DNA of 6,971 bases from Bacteroidota bacterium. GTDB taxonomy: Bacteria > Bacteroidota > Ignavibacteria > Ignavibacteriales > Melioribacteraceae. The notes beneath the pieces were generated by a model. That model had not been told where the DNA came from. It worked only from the letters and a program-made list of their open reading frames with translations, and did no database searches. Below are positions 1 to 5,354 of this stretch, piece after piece. Location: the NCBI GenBank assembly GCA_023381535.1, contig JAMCSN010000109.1, forward strand, positions 1-6,971, given 5' to 3'. Numbering within the stretch: position 1 is the first letter of the stretch; the number at the start of each line of letters is the position of its first letter. A program made the translations under genes and the position numbers.

Positions 1-501
1 AACCGCGTAAACGAACGACGGGACATTTTCAAAATAGACCGATTCAATTTTTCCATTCTTAACTTTTGCATGTGACGTGATCAAGCCGGCGGGCGAATCA
101 ATTTTGATTGTGGTTACATGTTCTGTTGTTTCAAACATTCCGGTTTCAAGAACAACTTTTGTAATGGCAATAATTCCGTGCCCGCACATTGTGCTGTAGC
201 CTTCATTGTGAAGAAAGATTACCCCGAGATCAGCTTCGCTGGTAACGGGCCGTGTAATAATGCAACCGTACATGTCGGCGTGTCCGCGCGGCTCGAACAT
301 AAGAGAAGTGCGGAGATAATCGAAATGATCTTTCATATAGCGGCGTTTTTCTAAAATCGTATCGCCTTTGATTTCAGGAAGTCCGCTGAGAATAATTCGC
401 AGCGGTTCACCAGCCGTGTGAGCATCAATCGTTTCAACTTCCGCCCAATCGTCAGGCGGAATCCATCCGGCTATCTTATGAAAGTGTGATGTGAATGTCA
501 T
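1..501 (-). CDS. Proline racemase superfamily enzyme, probably trans-3-hydroxy-L-proline dehydratase (3' end outside window)
   Basis: Reading the minus strand from the ATG at 501 gives 167 codons with no stop before the window edge. The family is about 340-350 aa, so roughly the N-terminal half is present. Visible family motifs are [11 protein letters not shown] (residues 26-36), [11 protein letters not shown] (69-79) and MCGHG (105-109), whose Cys106 is the first catalytic cysteine. The stretch [10 protein letters not shown] (52-61) and the run [14 protein letters not shown] closely recall, from memory, the animal and bacterial trans-3-hydroxy-L-proline dehydratases, which yield pyrroline-2-carboxylate. 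In those the second catalytic residue is Thr rather than Cys. That residue lies outside the window, so proline racemase or 4-hydroxyproline epimerase cannot be excluded. The start follows the aminopeptidase stop by 5 nt and has no clear Shine-Dalgarno site, so translation is probably coupled to the upstream gene. Superfamily is near certain; the dehydratase subtype is likely. Confidence 0.88.
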   Translation of the reverse strand, partial: MTFTSHFHKIAGWIPPDDWAEVETIDAHTAGEPLRIILSGLPEIKGDTILEKRRYMKDHFDYLRTSLMFEPRGHADMYGCIITRPVTSEADLGVIFLHNEGYSTMCGHGIIAITKVVLETGMFETTEHVTTIKIDSPAGLITSHAKVKNGKIESVYFENVPSFVYAV

Positions 502-506
502 GCATA

Positions 507-1901
507 TTAAATTTTATCTGATGCAACTGCTTCAACATCTTCAACGGCTTTGGGAATAGGTTTGCCGAGAACGCGGCATCCTTTTTTTGTTACGACTATA
601 TCATCTTCAATTCTAATTCCGCCGAAACTTCTATACTGATTAACTTTTTTATAGTTGATGAACTCGGTGAATTTTTTCTCGCCTTGCCATTTATCGATTA
701 ACTGCGGGATAAAATAAATTCCAGGTTCCACGGTTAGAACAATTCCCGGAACAAGCGGGCGGGCAAAGCGCAAATACTTCAATCCGAATTGCGTGCTGCG
801 TTTTGTTTTTTCGTCATACCCAAAATTATTCTCGCCGAAGTTTTCCATGTCATGAACATCGAGACCCATCAAGTGTCCCAATCCGTGCGGGAAGAACAAC
901 GCATGCGCGCCGGCTTCAACGGCTGTTTTAATATTACCTTTCATGAAACCGAAAGCTTTCAGACCTTCGGCAATCACCGTTGCGGTTTTGAGATGAACAT
1001 CTTTGAAGTTTCTTCCCGGCTTAATTTCCGAAATAGCGGTGAGTTGAGAAATAAGAACGAGCTCATAAATTTCTTTTTGCTGAGGAGTAAATTTTCCGCT
1101 CACGGGAAAAGTGCGGGTGATATCACCCGCGTAGTGCATAACCGTTTCGGCGCCGGAATCATTCACAACTAGATCGCCGTCTTTCAATCTGTTGCCGTGA
1201 TAATGATTATGAAGCGTTTCTCCGTGCCGCGAAAAAATTGTTGGGAATGCGAGTCCATTGCCGAGCGAAAGAGCAAGTCCTTCGATAAATCCGGCAACTT
1301 CACGTTCATACATCCCCGGTTTTGCAAAACGCATTGCGGTGGTTTGCATTGCGTAAGAAATTTCAATTGCTTTTTCAATTTCGTCGAGTTCTTCTTTCGA
1401 TTTAATATAGCGCTGCTCTGCAACAGCCTTTATTAATTTAGTGGATGCGTACTCATTAACTCGTTTAGGCGCAAGACCGAGAAGTTTATGAATCATCAAA
1501 ATATTATCATGGCGATACTGGGGAATGAAATGAATTTTTCTCCCTTGTTTAACGGCATTGCCGCACATCGTGAATAGTTGATCTAAGTTTGCCGTCGATT
1601 GGATACCGCTTTTTGCGGCACGCTTTTTAACCGTTGGCTGTGGACCCATCCACACGGTGTCGTCAAGAGAAAAATCATTTCCGAAAATAATTTCTTTATT
1701 CTCGTCAACGTCGATCAACGCTGCAAAGTCCGGGAAATCCAATCCAAAATAATAAAGAAAAGTGCTGTCTTGTCTGAAACGGTAACCGTTATCACTGTAG
1801 TTCATCGGCGCTTCGCTGTTGCCGAGAAATAAAATTAATCCGCTGCCGATTTGTTTTTTTAAATGGTTTCTGCGATCAACATAAATTTTTGAGTTGAACA
1901 T
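507..1901 (-). CDS. Xaa-Pro aminopeptidase (aminopeptidase P, peptidase family M24B)
   Basis: The 464-aa protein has an N-terminal aminopeptidase-P domain (about residues 5-135; note [13 protein letters not shown] at 41-53) and a C-terminal pita-bread metallopeptidase domain (about 170-445). All five dinuclear-metal ligands expected for M24 are visible: Asp248 (VNDSGAE), Asp260 (AGDITRTFP), His343 (HGLGHLMG), Glu392 (TVEPGIYF) and Glu432 (RIEDD). Length matches E. coli PepP. There is no signal peptide, so it should act in the cytoplasm, removing the N-terminal residue from peptides with proline in position 2. Alternative M24 activities such as prolidase (X-Pro dipeptides) share this fold and cannot be ruled out. 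The start is supported by AAAGGA at 1909-1914, 7 nt upstream. The downstream hydroxyproline-type enzyme begins 5 nt after its stop, suggesting one transcript devoted to proline-rich peptide breakdown. Confidence 0.93.
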   Translation of the reverse strand: MFNSKIYVDRRNHLKKQIGSGLILFLGNSEAPMNYSDNGYRFRQDSTFLYYFGLDFPDFAALIDVDENKEIIFGNDFSLDDTVWMGPQPTVKKRAAKSGIQSTANLDQLFTMCGNAVKQGRKIHFIPQYRHDNILMIHKLLGLAPKRVNEYASTKLIKAVAEQRYIKSKEELDEIEKAIEISYAMQTTAMRFAKPGMYEREVAGFIEGLALSLGNGLAFPTIFSRHGETLHNHYHGNRLKDGDLVVNDSGAETVMHYAGDITRTFPVSGKFTPQQKEIYELVLISQLTAISEIKPGRNFKDVHLKTATVIAEGLKAFGFMKGNIKTAVEAGAHALFFPHGLGHLMGLDVHDMENFGENNFGYDEKTKRSTQFGLKYLRFARPLVPGIVLTVEPGIYFIPQLIDKWQGEKKFTEFINYKKVNQYRSFGGIRIEDDIVVTKKGCRVLGKPIPKAVEDVEAVASDKI

Positions 1902-1957
1902 GATTCCGTCCTTTCTGTCAATTGGAGATTCATTTTGAAAATCTATACCGAGATCAA

Positions 1958-1992
1958 CAAAATAATCGCTGTATCCGGCAACGTGGCAAAAA
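1958..1992 (-). promoter_or_regulatory. Candidate promoter for the aminopeptidase operon (weak)
   Basis: On the minus strand a TTTTTG box (1987-1992) is followed after 21 nt by TTATTTTG (1958-1965). This is one mismatch from the Bacteroidota -7 element TAnnTTTG and lies about 56 nt upstream of the ATG at 1901. The 194-bp gap between the DinB gene and the aminopeptidase gene is long enough for an independent promoter, and nothing else recognisable was seen in it. The match is degenerate in AT-rich sequence, so confidence is low. Confidence 0.25.
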
Positions 1993-2095
1993 GAATCTTT
2001 TTTGTACGATTAATATAGTTTAAAGGTTAGCAAAGCGAAAGAAAAGTAGAATTGCTGTTCGACCACCGCACCAATAGTAGTCTGAAATAAGAATT

Positions 2096-2569
2096 TTATT
2101 TCTTTAGCAAAGAAATCTGTCCGCCGTGATAAGCATTGTGCTGCAGCAACCCGGAGATCATGAACTCGAATGTATATCCAGTTCCGGCCGCTGCGTTTCT
2201 TTCGCTCCCCACAATTTTGTTTAAGTTCTCAGTAGGAAAGTTTTTCAGCACAGCAATTAGTTTGTTTGTGTCGTCGTACAATTGCTGCTTCGTGTCGTTC
2301 CAATATTTTTCTGAATTCCCGGTTGGATTCGGCCAATCGCCGACGGAAGGTTCGTGATGAACTTTTCCGTTCAGCCGATCTAGAACTTCTTGAGTCCATG
2401 CATCAATGTGAAGCGTAAGTTCAACTATGCTGTGAGCGTTTTTAATCGGTTTGTTGAATGCTTGTTTGTAGGTAACATCTTTTAAAATTACCTCTAATGA
2501 TGCGCCGTGCCATGGATCGCCAAAAACAGAAAGGTGGAGTTCATTCGCTAATTTTTCACTAGTTGTCAT
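2096..2569 (-). CDS. DinB-family putative metal-dependent protein
   Basis: The 157-aa protein has the size and pattern of the DinB/YfiT four-helix-bundle superfamily. The three histidines that normally bind a divalent metal are in place: His54 (LTLHIDAW) near the end of helix 2, and His144 and His148 (LLQHNAYHGGQ) in the last helix. The N-terminal DPWHGASL (18-25) is typical of the DinB_2-like branch. Members include thiol-dependent S-transferases and hydrolases as well as many proteins of unknown activity, and the substrate here cannot be told. The start is set by a strong purine-rich site, GGGGAGAG at 2575-2582, which sits directly behind the stop codon of the MBL gene. The 15-nt gap and shared strand argue for co-transcription. 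No signal peptide or membrane segment is visible. Confidence 0.85.
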   Translation of the reverse strand: MTTSEKLANELHLSVFGDPWHGASLEVILKDVTYKQAFNKPIKNAHSIVELTLHIDAWTQEVLDRLNGKVHHEPSVGDWPNPTGNSEKYWNDTKQQLYDDTNKLIAVLKNFPTENLNKIVGSERNAAAGTGYTFEFMISGLLQHNAYHGGQISLLKK

Positions 2570-2584
2570 CTTAACTCTCCCCAG

Positions 2585-3532
2585 TTATTCGTTTAATACA
2601 AAAGTTTGACCGATTTCTTCGAGGCCAATTCTAATATTGTAATTCGGCGCAACACGTTTCATCCAATCAATCGGTTCGTTAAACGGCTCCGCACTTTGCT
2701 TAAAAGTTTTTGTGTGAATCGGGATAAAATATTTTGCGCCAATCTCGTTTGCCATTTGAAGCGCTTGCTCTGGATTGCAATGGTTTCTTATCCAAGGATT
2801 GTATGCGCCGATCGGCATAATGGCAACTTCAATCTTTTCATCTTTGAGCGGTTTCAACTTGTCGGTTAAAGAAGTATCGCCACCGAACAAAATTTTCTTG
2901 CCGTTGCGCTCAATCAAATATGCATTATAGCTCCGGCCGTCTTTCATGTATCCGCGAGAGCGGTCTTTCTCCCAAGGGAAACGCCACCCGAAATGTTTTA
3001 CCTCGTTCGCTTTGAAACGAATATCATTCACAACTTTTTCTTGTCCCCAATCCAAAACAGTTAATGACCGCCACGGCAAACCTTCGATAACATCTTTCGT
3101 CAGGTAAGCGGTGACAACATCAATTTGATTGGGATAATTTTTTGTGAACGCACGCAATGTTGGGTAATCCATGTGGTCCATGTGTGCATGCGAAAGAAGA
3201 ATTACATCGGGTTTAGGAGATTCCCAAACTTGAAGTGCTGGAGGCGTTACACGTTCTGGACCAATGCTTCCGCCGAAAAAGTAAAGACCAATGCGGTCAA
3301 ACAAAACCGGGTCTGTAAGAATCCACTTGCCGAAAAAATTTATGAGAACCGTTGAATGACCAATCCATGCGATGGTGAGGTCATTGTCCTTCCATTTTTC
3401 CGGCTCGGGTTTGTGGTTCAGTTTGATTGACGGTTCGGCTTGCGTGTCGTTCTTGAAAAAAAGAGGCGGAAGGATTGCACCGGCAAGCGCTAAAGAACTT
3501 TTCTTTATAAAACTTTTTCTGTTGATTTTCAT
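2585..3532 (-). CDS. MBL-fold metallo-hydrolase (NAPE-PLD/UlaG-like) with N-terminal export signal
   Basis: The 315-aa protein is a metallo-beta-lactamase-fold hydrolase. Visible metal-site residues are the HAHMDH motif (His115, His117, Asp119, His120), His180 (VKHFGW), Asp219 (FGGDTS) and His273 (IHTKTF). WIGHSTVLI (56-64), MPIGAYNPW (239-247) and HCNPEQAL (251-258) are typical of the branch that includes N-acylphosphatidylethanolamine-type phospholipase D and UlaG-like lactonases. The actual substrate is unknown. Residues 1-24 form a basic, hydrophobic export signal. RKSFIKKSS followed by LALAGAILPP resembles a twin-arginine signal, but with Arg-Lys in place of Arg-Arg, so either Tat or Sec export is possible. 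No clear Shine-Dalgarno site precedes the ATG. The TPM gene ends 49 nt upstream on the same strand and the DinB gene follows after 15 nt, so an operon is likely. Confidence 0.9.
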   Translation of the reverse strand: MKINRKSFIKKSSLALAGAILPPLFFKNDTQAEPSIKLNHKPEPEKWKDNDLTIAWIGHSTVLINFFGKWILTDPVLFDRIGLYFFGGSIGPERVTPPALQVWESPKPDVILLSHAHMDHMDYPTLRAFTKNYPNQIDVVTAYLTKDVIEGLPWRSLTVLDWGQEKVVNDIRFKANEVKHFGWRFPWEKDRSRGYMKDGRSYNAYLIERNGKKILFGGDTSLTDKLKPLKDEKIEVAIMPIGAYNPWIRNHCNPEQALQMANEIGAKYFIPIHTKTFKQSAEPFNEPIDWMKRVAPNYNIRIGLEEIGQTFVLNE

Positions 3533-3566
3533 AAGTCACTAAACAGACAAGGACAAAAGAAAATTC

Positions 3567-3600
3567 CAAAATTGTTTCGAATTATTCAATGACAATTTTG
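3567..3600 (-). repeat. 9-bp inverted repeat across the TPM gene stop (possible weak terminator or attenuator)
   Basis: CAAAATTGT (3567-3575) and its exact reverse complement (3592-3600) flank a 16-nt loop that contains the TPM stop codon. Read on the minus strand, the stem is followed by the T-rich run GAATTTTCTTTTG. The stem is AT-rich and the loop long, so it would be a weak terminator at best. It may partly uncouple the TPM gene from the MBL gene, or may be chance. Confidence 0.3.
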
Positions 3601-4037
3601 TTGGAAAGTTCATTGGTGTCGTCGGACTTAACGGGGAAGTGTTTAGTCAGAATTTTTCCTACTCTATCAACACCCCATAGGATACCTTCACAGAAATTTC
3701 CGTTCTGAAATTTATGCTGAATCTCATCGCGCAATTTATCCCATGTTTCGTTGCCCACTTTTTCATGAATCCCTTGATCAGCGAGAATGTAGAATTGCCG
3801 GTCGCTAAGAAGCATGAAAAGCAAAATGCCGGTTTTATCTCTGGTGTTATGCATGTTGAGTTTATGAAATTCTTTTTCCGCAAGCTGCCGGATATTTTTC
3901 TTGCGGTCTAAAAAATGCCGGTGCTCTTTAATCGCTACGCGGATTTCTCCGGAAGTTGTTTTTTCTGCATCTTTAATTTTGTTTGAAACACGCAGAAACT
4001 CGTCATCGGAAAAATAATTGTAGATTAAACCGTCCAT
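3582..4037 (-). CDS. TPM-domain protein (TLP18.3/Psb32/MOLO-1 type)
   Basis: The 151-aa protein is a single TPM domain. Visible family patterns are IKDAEKTTSGEIRVAI (21-36), the hydrophobic strand GILLFMLLSDRQFYILADQGI (70-90, central part ILADQGI), a helix starting near GNETWDKL, GNFCEGI (113-119), and the closing HFPVKSDDTNELSNKI (133-148). The family was first studied as the plant thylakoid acid phosphatase TLP18.3. In bacteria its role is mostly unknown. Unlike many bacterial TPM proteins, this one has no signal peptide and no membrane anchor, so it is probably cytoplasmic. Translation starts at the ATG at 4037, after an AGAAGGA site 8 nt upstream. The ribosome-binding site and first four codons are identical to those of the divergent phosphoglycerate mutase gene (see the 27-bp repeat). 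The MBL gene follows 49 nt downstream. Confidence 0.85.
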   Translation of the reverse strand: MDGLIYNYFSDDEFLRVSNKIKDAEKTTSGEIRVAIKEHRHFLDRKKNIRQLAEKEFHKLNMHNTRDKTGILLFMLLSDRQFYILADQGIHEKVGNETWDKLRDEIQHKFQNGNFCEGILWGVDRVGKILTKHFPVKSDDTNELSNKIVIE

Positions 4038-4051
4038 TGTCTATCCTTCTT
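4025..4051 (-). repeat. 27-bp inverted repeat, left arm (contains the TPM gene ribosome-binding site and start)
   Basis: On the minus strand this arm begins AAGAAGGATAGACA, continues with ATG at 4037, and ends within GACGGTTTAA. It is identical at all 27 positions to the right arm at 4440-4466 in opposite orientation. Identity stops abruptly on both sides (flanking bases differ at 4024/4467 and 4052/4439). It covers the Shine-Dalgarno site, the start codon and three further codons (Met-Asp-Gly-Leu). Confidence 0.95.
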
Positions 4052-4055
4052 TACG

Positions 4056-4063
4056 CAAAGATA
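4056..4063 (-). promoter_or_regulatory. Candidate promoter -7 element for the TPM gene
   Basis: The minus strand reads TATCTTTG, an exact match to the Bacteroidota -7 consensus TAnnTTTG. It ends 18 nt before the TPM start codon. No good TTG/TTTG -33 box is found at the normal spacing (CTG lies 23 nt upstream, TTTG only 14 nt), so the call is moderate. Transcription from here would leave a leader of only about a dozen nucleotides. Confidence 0.4.
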
Positions 4064-4124
4064 TGGTAAGCCGAATTCAAATGAAACAGAACTGGTACGA
4101 TTAAGATGCCCTTCAAATTTTGAG

Positions 4125-4379
4125 CTAAAGAACGTAGTTTTCATCCAATTCCCATTTCAGCGGATTCAGCTCTATGTATTTTCTGATATTGTACAGATCT
4201 TTTTCGTTCCGAATTATATGCTCGTAATAATTTCGTTGCCAAATTATTGAGAGCGATTCAACTTGTGCTTTATGAATTCTCTTGGAGGACGCGGACTTAA
4301 ACGATCCTATAATGTTTCCCAAAGTTGGGGCGAGGCATGCCTCGCCCGTACGATGTTTTAATTCATTCAGTATTATTGA
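4125..4379 (-). pseudogene. Remnant of a REP-associated tyrosine transposase (RAYT, Y1/IS200-like), C-terminal part
   Basis: The minus-strand frame ending at TAG 4127-4125 reads, in pieces, SIILNELKHRTGEACLAP, TLGNIIGSFKS, IIWQRNYYEHIIRNEKDL and IRKYIELNPLKWELD. These are the hallmark C-terminal blocks of RAYT-type Y1 transposases: an IIGSFKS helix, the WQRNYYEHIIR block with its conserved tyrosines, and an NPLKW end. Upstream the frame is closed by TGA at 4382-4380, and no intact MPNHxH metal-binding (HUH) motif is found. There is no proper start, only a TTG inside the homologous region. Only about 85 of some 170-200 residues survive, so it is inactive. It sits alone in the TPM-gpmA intergenic region, between the two arms of the 27-bp inverted repeat. 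Confidence 0.8.
4328..4347. repeat. REP-like perfect 20-bp palindrome inside the transposase remnant
   Basis: The sequence GGGCGAGGCATGCCTCGCCC is its own reverse complement over all 20 bases and would fold as a very stable hairpin. On the minus strand it lies in frame in the RAYT remnant and encodes most of TGEACLAP, just before TLGNIIGSFKS. RAYT enzymes act on REP palindromes, so this is plausibly a REP-type element carried in the coding sequence. No T-run follows on either strand, so a terminator role is unlikely. Confidence 0.8.
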
Positions 4380-4389
4380 TCACATATCA

Positions 4390-4427
4390 TTGACGCTCGA
4401 AATGTCGAGAAAATAGTTTTATATTTG
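4390..4427 (+). promoter_or_regulatory. Candidate gpmA promoter region with a small dyad
   Basis: TATATTTG at 4420-4427 is an exact match to TAnnTTTG and ends 26 nt before the gpmA start, giving a leader of about 20 nt. TTGACG at 4390-4395 looks like a -35 box but lies 24 nt from TATATT, which is too far for one standard promoter. With 17-18 nt spacing the downstream hexamer would be the poor ATAGTT or TAGTTT. Between them is a dyad, CTCGA (4396-4400), AATG, TCGAG (4405-4409), which could be a protein-binding site or chance. Confidence 0.4.
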
Positions 4428-4439
4428 CCAAGCATTTTT

Positions 4440-4466
4440 AAGAAGGATAGACAATGGACGGTTTAA
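4440..4466 (+). repeat. 27-bp inverted repeat, right arm (contains the gpmA ribosome-binding site and start)
   Basis: This arm carries the gpmA Shine-Dalgarno site AGAAGGA (4441-4447), the ATG at 4454 and codons for Met-Asp-Gly-Leu. It is a perfect 27/27 inverted copy of 4025-4051. The arms are separated by 388 bp (4052-4439), which contain the RAYT remnant and both outward-facing promoter boxes. Confidence 0.95.
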
Positions 4467-5206
4467 AAGTAGTTTTACTGCGCCACGGCGAAAGCGAATG
4501 GAACAAACTTAATTTGTTTACCGGCTGGACGGACGTTGATCTTTCCGACAAAGGATTGGAAGAAGCTAAGCAATCGGGAAAAGTTCTTAAAGCAGAAGGA
4601 TACACTTTTGATATCGCGTTCACATCCGTTCTGAAGAGAGCTATCAGAACTTTGAACATGACGTTGGAAGAGTTAGATCTGTGGTGGATTCCGGTAGTTA
4701 AAACTTGGCGTCTTAACGAAAGAATGTACGGCGCGCTTCAAGGATTGAATAAAGCAGAGACGGCTGAGAAATACGGAAACGAAAAAGTAAAATTGTGGAG
4801 AAGAAGTTACGATGTTCCGCCACCGGCACTCGATGAAAACGATGAACGGTATCCTGGCAGAGACCGCCGTTACGCCGATATGGATAAGAAAGACATTCCT
4901 CTTACCGAAAGTTTGAAACTAACCGTAGATAGATTTCTTCCTTACTGGCATGAGTCAATAGCGCCAACTATTAAGAGCGGCAAACGAGTCATAATTGCCG
5001 CGCACGGTAACAGTCTGCGCGCGCTCGTAAAATATCTCGATAACGTTTCCGAAGCCGAAATCGTTGAGCTGAATATTCCTACCGGCGTTCCTTTGGTATA
5101 TGAACTCGATAAAGATTTGAAACCGATTAAGCATTATTATCTCGGCGATCAGGAAGCGATTAATGCGGCAATAAATGCGGTTGCAAAGCAAACAGAAAAG
5201 AAATAA
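4454..5206 (+). CDS. gpmA: 2,3-bisphosphoglycerate-dependent phosphoglycerate mutase
   Basis: The 250-aa protein interconverts 3-phosphoglycerate and 2-phosphoglycerate in glycolysis and gluconeogenesis in the cytoplasm, through a phosphohistidine intermediate. The signature [10 protein letters not shown] (8-17) holds the phosphorylated His11. TGWTDVDLS (23-31), Arg62 (LKRAIRT), Glu89 (RLNERMYG, proton donor) and His184 (AAHGNSLRA) fall at exactly the E. coli GpmA numbers. The length equals that of the E. coli enzyme, and the full-length [12 protein letters not shown] segment (113-124) separates it from shorter phosphatases of the superfamily. The start is fixed by AGAAGGA 6 nt upstream. The leader and first four codons are shared, inverted, with the divergent TPM gene. 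No terminator with a T-run follows, only a weak hairpin, and the next gene has its own promoter. Confidence 0.97.
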   Translation: MDGLKVVLLRHGESEWNKLNLFTGWTDVDLSDKGLEEAKQSGKVLKAEGYTFDIAFTSVLKRAIRTLNMTLEELDLWWIPVVKTWRLNERMYGALQGLNKAETAEKYGNEKVKLWRRSYDVPPPALDENDERYPGRDRRYADMDKKDIPLTESLKLTVDRFLPYWHESIAPTIKSGKRVIIAAHGNSLRALVKYLDNVSEAEIVELNIPTGVPLVYELDKDLKPIKHYYLGDQEAINAAINAVAKQTEKK

Positions 5207-5208
5207 TT

Positions 5209-5238
5209 AGTCCCTTCGGTCCAGCTTTATGCGGGACT
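5209..5238 (+). other. Short inverted repeat downstream of gpmA
   Basis: AGTCCC (5209-5214) pairs exactly with GGGACT (5233-5238) around an 18-nt loop, starting just after the gpmA stop. No T-run follows, so it is not a standard intrinsic terminator. It may protect the 3' end of the message, be a decayed REP-like element, or be chance. Confidence 0.3.
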
Positions 5239-5260
5239 GAGCTATGGTAATAAAATTACG

Positions 5261-5291
5261 TTGCGAAGTAGGTTAAGATAAATTATAATTG
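5261..5291 (+). promoter_or_regulatory. Promoter of the PorV/PorQ-like gene
   Basis: TTGCGA (5261-5266), a 17-bp spacer and TATAAT (5284-5289) match the general sigma70 pattern. The same bases also read as the Bacteroidota form, TTG, 20 nt, TATAATTG (one mismatch from TAnnTTTG). Transcription would start near 5297 and leave a leader of about 58 nt before the ATG at 5355. This is the best promoter in the window. Confidence 0.55.
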
Positions 5292-5335
5292 TGGTAACCA
5301 AAGGAGAGAGGCTATAGTTATTGTTACGGTAACCA
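5292..5335 (+). promoter_or_regulatory. Leader with repeated GGTAACCA elements and an orphan Shine-Dalgarno-like site
   Basis: GGTAACCA occurs twice (5293-5300 and 5328-5335). The first copy lies in TGGTAACCA (4-bp arms, one central base); the second overlaps the dyad GTTAC-G-GTAAC (5323-5333). Between them AAAGGAGAG (5300-5308) looks like a strong ribosome-binding site, but no ATG or useful reading frame follows at the right distance, and the real start is about 46 nt further on. This could be an operator pair or a structured leader. No known riboswitch is recognised. Confidence 0.3.
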
Positions 5336-5354
5336 TTTTTCGGGAAAATCATTT

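Noticed and set aside
118..354. Plus-strand open frame of 78 codons at the left end
   Set aside because: It lies antisense to the hydroxyproline dehydratase-like gene, whose frame shows clear family motifs; no homology-like features of its own.
789..1832. Several open frames on both strands inside the aminopeptidase gene (789-1172, 1184-1423, 1197-1436, 1599-1832)
   Set aside because: All overlap a gene with complete M24 metal ligands and lack plausible starts or recognisable protein patterns.
2084..2102. GAAATAA / TTATTTC inverted repeat at the DinB gene stop as a terminator
   Set aside because: The stem is seven pairs, nearly all A-T, and no T-run follows on the minus strand; expected by chance in AT-rich sequence.
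3381..3569. Minus-strand 62-codon frame over the start of the MBL gene
   Set aside because: It is out of frame with the export signal and conserved domain of the MBL protein and has no ribosome-binding site worth noting.
4125..4322. Treating the transposase fragment as an intact small gene starting at TTG 4322
   Set aside because: The TTG falls inside the conserved TLGNIIGSFKS block, the frame continues upstream to an internal stop, and the catalytic N-terminal half is missing.
4052..4439. Interpreting the 27-bp arms as terminal inverted repeats of a complete insertion sequence
   Set aside because: The arms carry start codons of host genes, Y1/RAYT elements do not use terminal inverted repeats, the enclosed transposase is a fragment, and no target-site duplication was seen outside the arms.
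5209..5238. Calling the hairpin after gpmA an intrinsic terminator
   Set aside because: Six-bp stem with an 18-nt loop and no T-run on either side.
5300..5334. A leader peptide after AAAGGAGAG upstream of the PorV-like gene
   Set aside because: No ATG or GTG follows at 5-12 nt; the nearest TTG opens a frame of only three codons before TAA.
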